Below are positions 63,742 through 64,000 of a stretch of DNA of 64,000 nt, piece by piece. Under the pieces are notes generated by a model. That model was not told the DNA's origin. It worked only from the letters and a program-made list of their open reading frames with translations, and did not search any database. Both the position numbers and the translations under genes were made by a program. This DNA is from Skermanella mucosa (GTDB lineage: Bacteria; Pseudomonadota; Alphaproteobacteria; Azospirillales; Azospirillaceae): NCBI RefSeq assembly GCF_016765655.2, contig NZ_CP086106.1, positions 5,788,501 to 5,852,500 on the forward strand. Reading direction: 5' to 3'. Position 1 is the first letter of the stretch; every line of letters begins with the position of its first letter.

Positions 63742-63862
63742 GGCCACAGATGGACGCAGATAAACACAGATAAGAATACAAACGATCAATGTATTCGATA
63801 TACTGGCAGGAATTGAATTAATGTTAGAAATATTGTATTTTTTTATCTGCGTTTAATCGCGG
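63742..63862. repeat. CCACAGATG dispersed repeat, pair E, second arm interrupted by intron
   Basis: The forward copy GGCCACAGATGGACGCAGAT (63742-63774) faces an inverted partial copy TTATCTGCGTTTAATCGCGG (63842-63862), which is cut short at the group II intron boundary. The AT-rich loop between is about 65 bp. Confidence 0.65.
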
Positions 63863-64000
63863 TAGGGACGCCCGTTACCGGGCGCCCCCCGCACAGAACC
63901 GGACGTGCCCGATTAAGGCATCCGGCTCCCACCTTGGGTGTTTGACGCGGAAGCGGTTTCCGGGCCAGGGATGGATGATGCGCGGCCGTGGTAGCCAGCA
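63862..64000 (-). mobile_element. Group II intron, 3' end (domains V and VI)
   Basis: On the minus strand, 63928-63896 begins GAGCCGGATGCC and ends CACGTCCGGTTC, the conserved domain V hairpin. It is followed by a domain VI stem, GGGCGCCCGGTAACGGGCG, and the terminal CCCTAC, placing the 3' splice site at about 63862. The rest of the intron lies beyond the window. Confidence 0.8.
63875..64000 (-). CDS. Group II intron reverse transcriptase/maturase, C-terminal fragment
   Basis: Forty-one codons and a stop, open to the window edge. They include LPRPRIIHPWPGNRFRVKHP, which resembles the C-terminal end of intron-encoded proteins, and the frame runs on into domain V. The catalytic parts are outside the window, so activity cannot be judged. 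Confidence 0.65.
   Translation of the reverse strand, partial: CWLPRPRIIHPWPGNRFRVKHPRWEPDALIGHVRFCAGGAR

Overview
The window is GC-rich DNA with densely packed genes, typical of an alphaproteobacterium. Azospirillaceae (Azospirillum or Skermanella type) is my best guess. The pointers are HWE-type histidine kinases, a chemoreceptor ending in a PilZ-like domain, a CtrA-type box, TRAP transport, a fused cysNC and a membrane quinoprotein glucose dehydrogenase. This placement is inference from gene content; no rRNA is present.

Layout. 1-1082 has no gene but carries repeats that look like mobile-element debris. 1083-5970 is a five-gene operon: a TRAP uptake system, a crotonase and a class III CoA-transferase, probably for uptake and CoA-activation of an organic acid. 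6016-9483 holds a GxxExxY gene set in dispersed repeats and an Lrp-type regulator divergent from an orphan AceE-like dehydrogenase E1. 9431-13079 holds a siderophore-type binding protein behind a Fur-like box and glucose dehydrogenase. 13286-26726 is a cell-surface region: an 1806-residue RTX adhesin with an internal 17/23-residue repeat array, a triple glycosyltransferase, a coiled-coil methyltransferase and a Wzm/Wzt exporter.

26920-32924 is assimilatory sulfate reduction: siroheme synthase domain and cysI on one strand, cysH, cysD and cysNC on the other. 33035-38560 is 2-aminoethylphosphonate use: an ABC importer, divergent phnX and a PhnZ-type HD oxygenase. 38665-43537 is an SAM hydrolase divergent from a Mn/Fe/Zn ABC importer with two permeases. 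43622-50778 is signal transduction: a hybrid kinase whose H-box histidine is replaced by arginine, then a tight operon of LOV blue-light kinase, single-domain receiver and chemoreceptor. 50939-55980 carries a cold-shock protein, a sigma-54 activator, an SDR and an HWE kinase.

56024-58600 is a chain of overlapping housekeeping genes (yggT, DUF167, folD, corA). It is followed by tRNA-Ala(CGC) with a clear promoter and a nucleotidyltransferase remnant. 59568-63694 has an App1-type phosphatase, a PHA-system protein, a SYLF lipoprotein, a ModE-type regulator and ModC. The window ends in the 3' end of a group II intron on the minus strand.

Two features tie the window together. A dispersed repeat (core CCACAGATGNACGCAGATG) occurs at four clear loci, usually as inverted pairs at convergent gene ends, and at one of them it supplies the start codon of the GxxExxY gene. 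The strongest candidate for an undescribed system is the light-sensing operon at 47185-50778, together with the H-box-less hybrid kinase just upstream.
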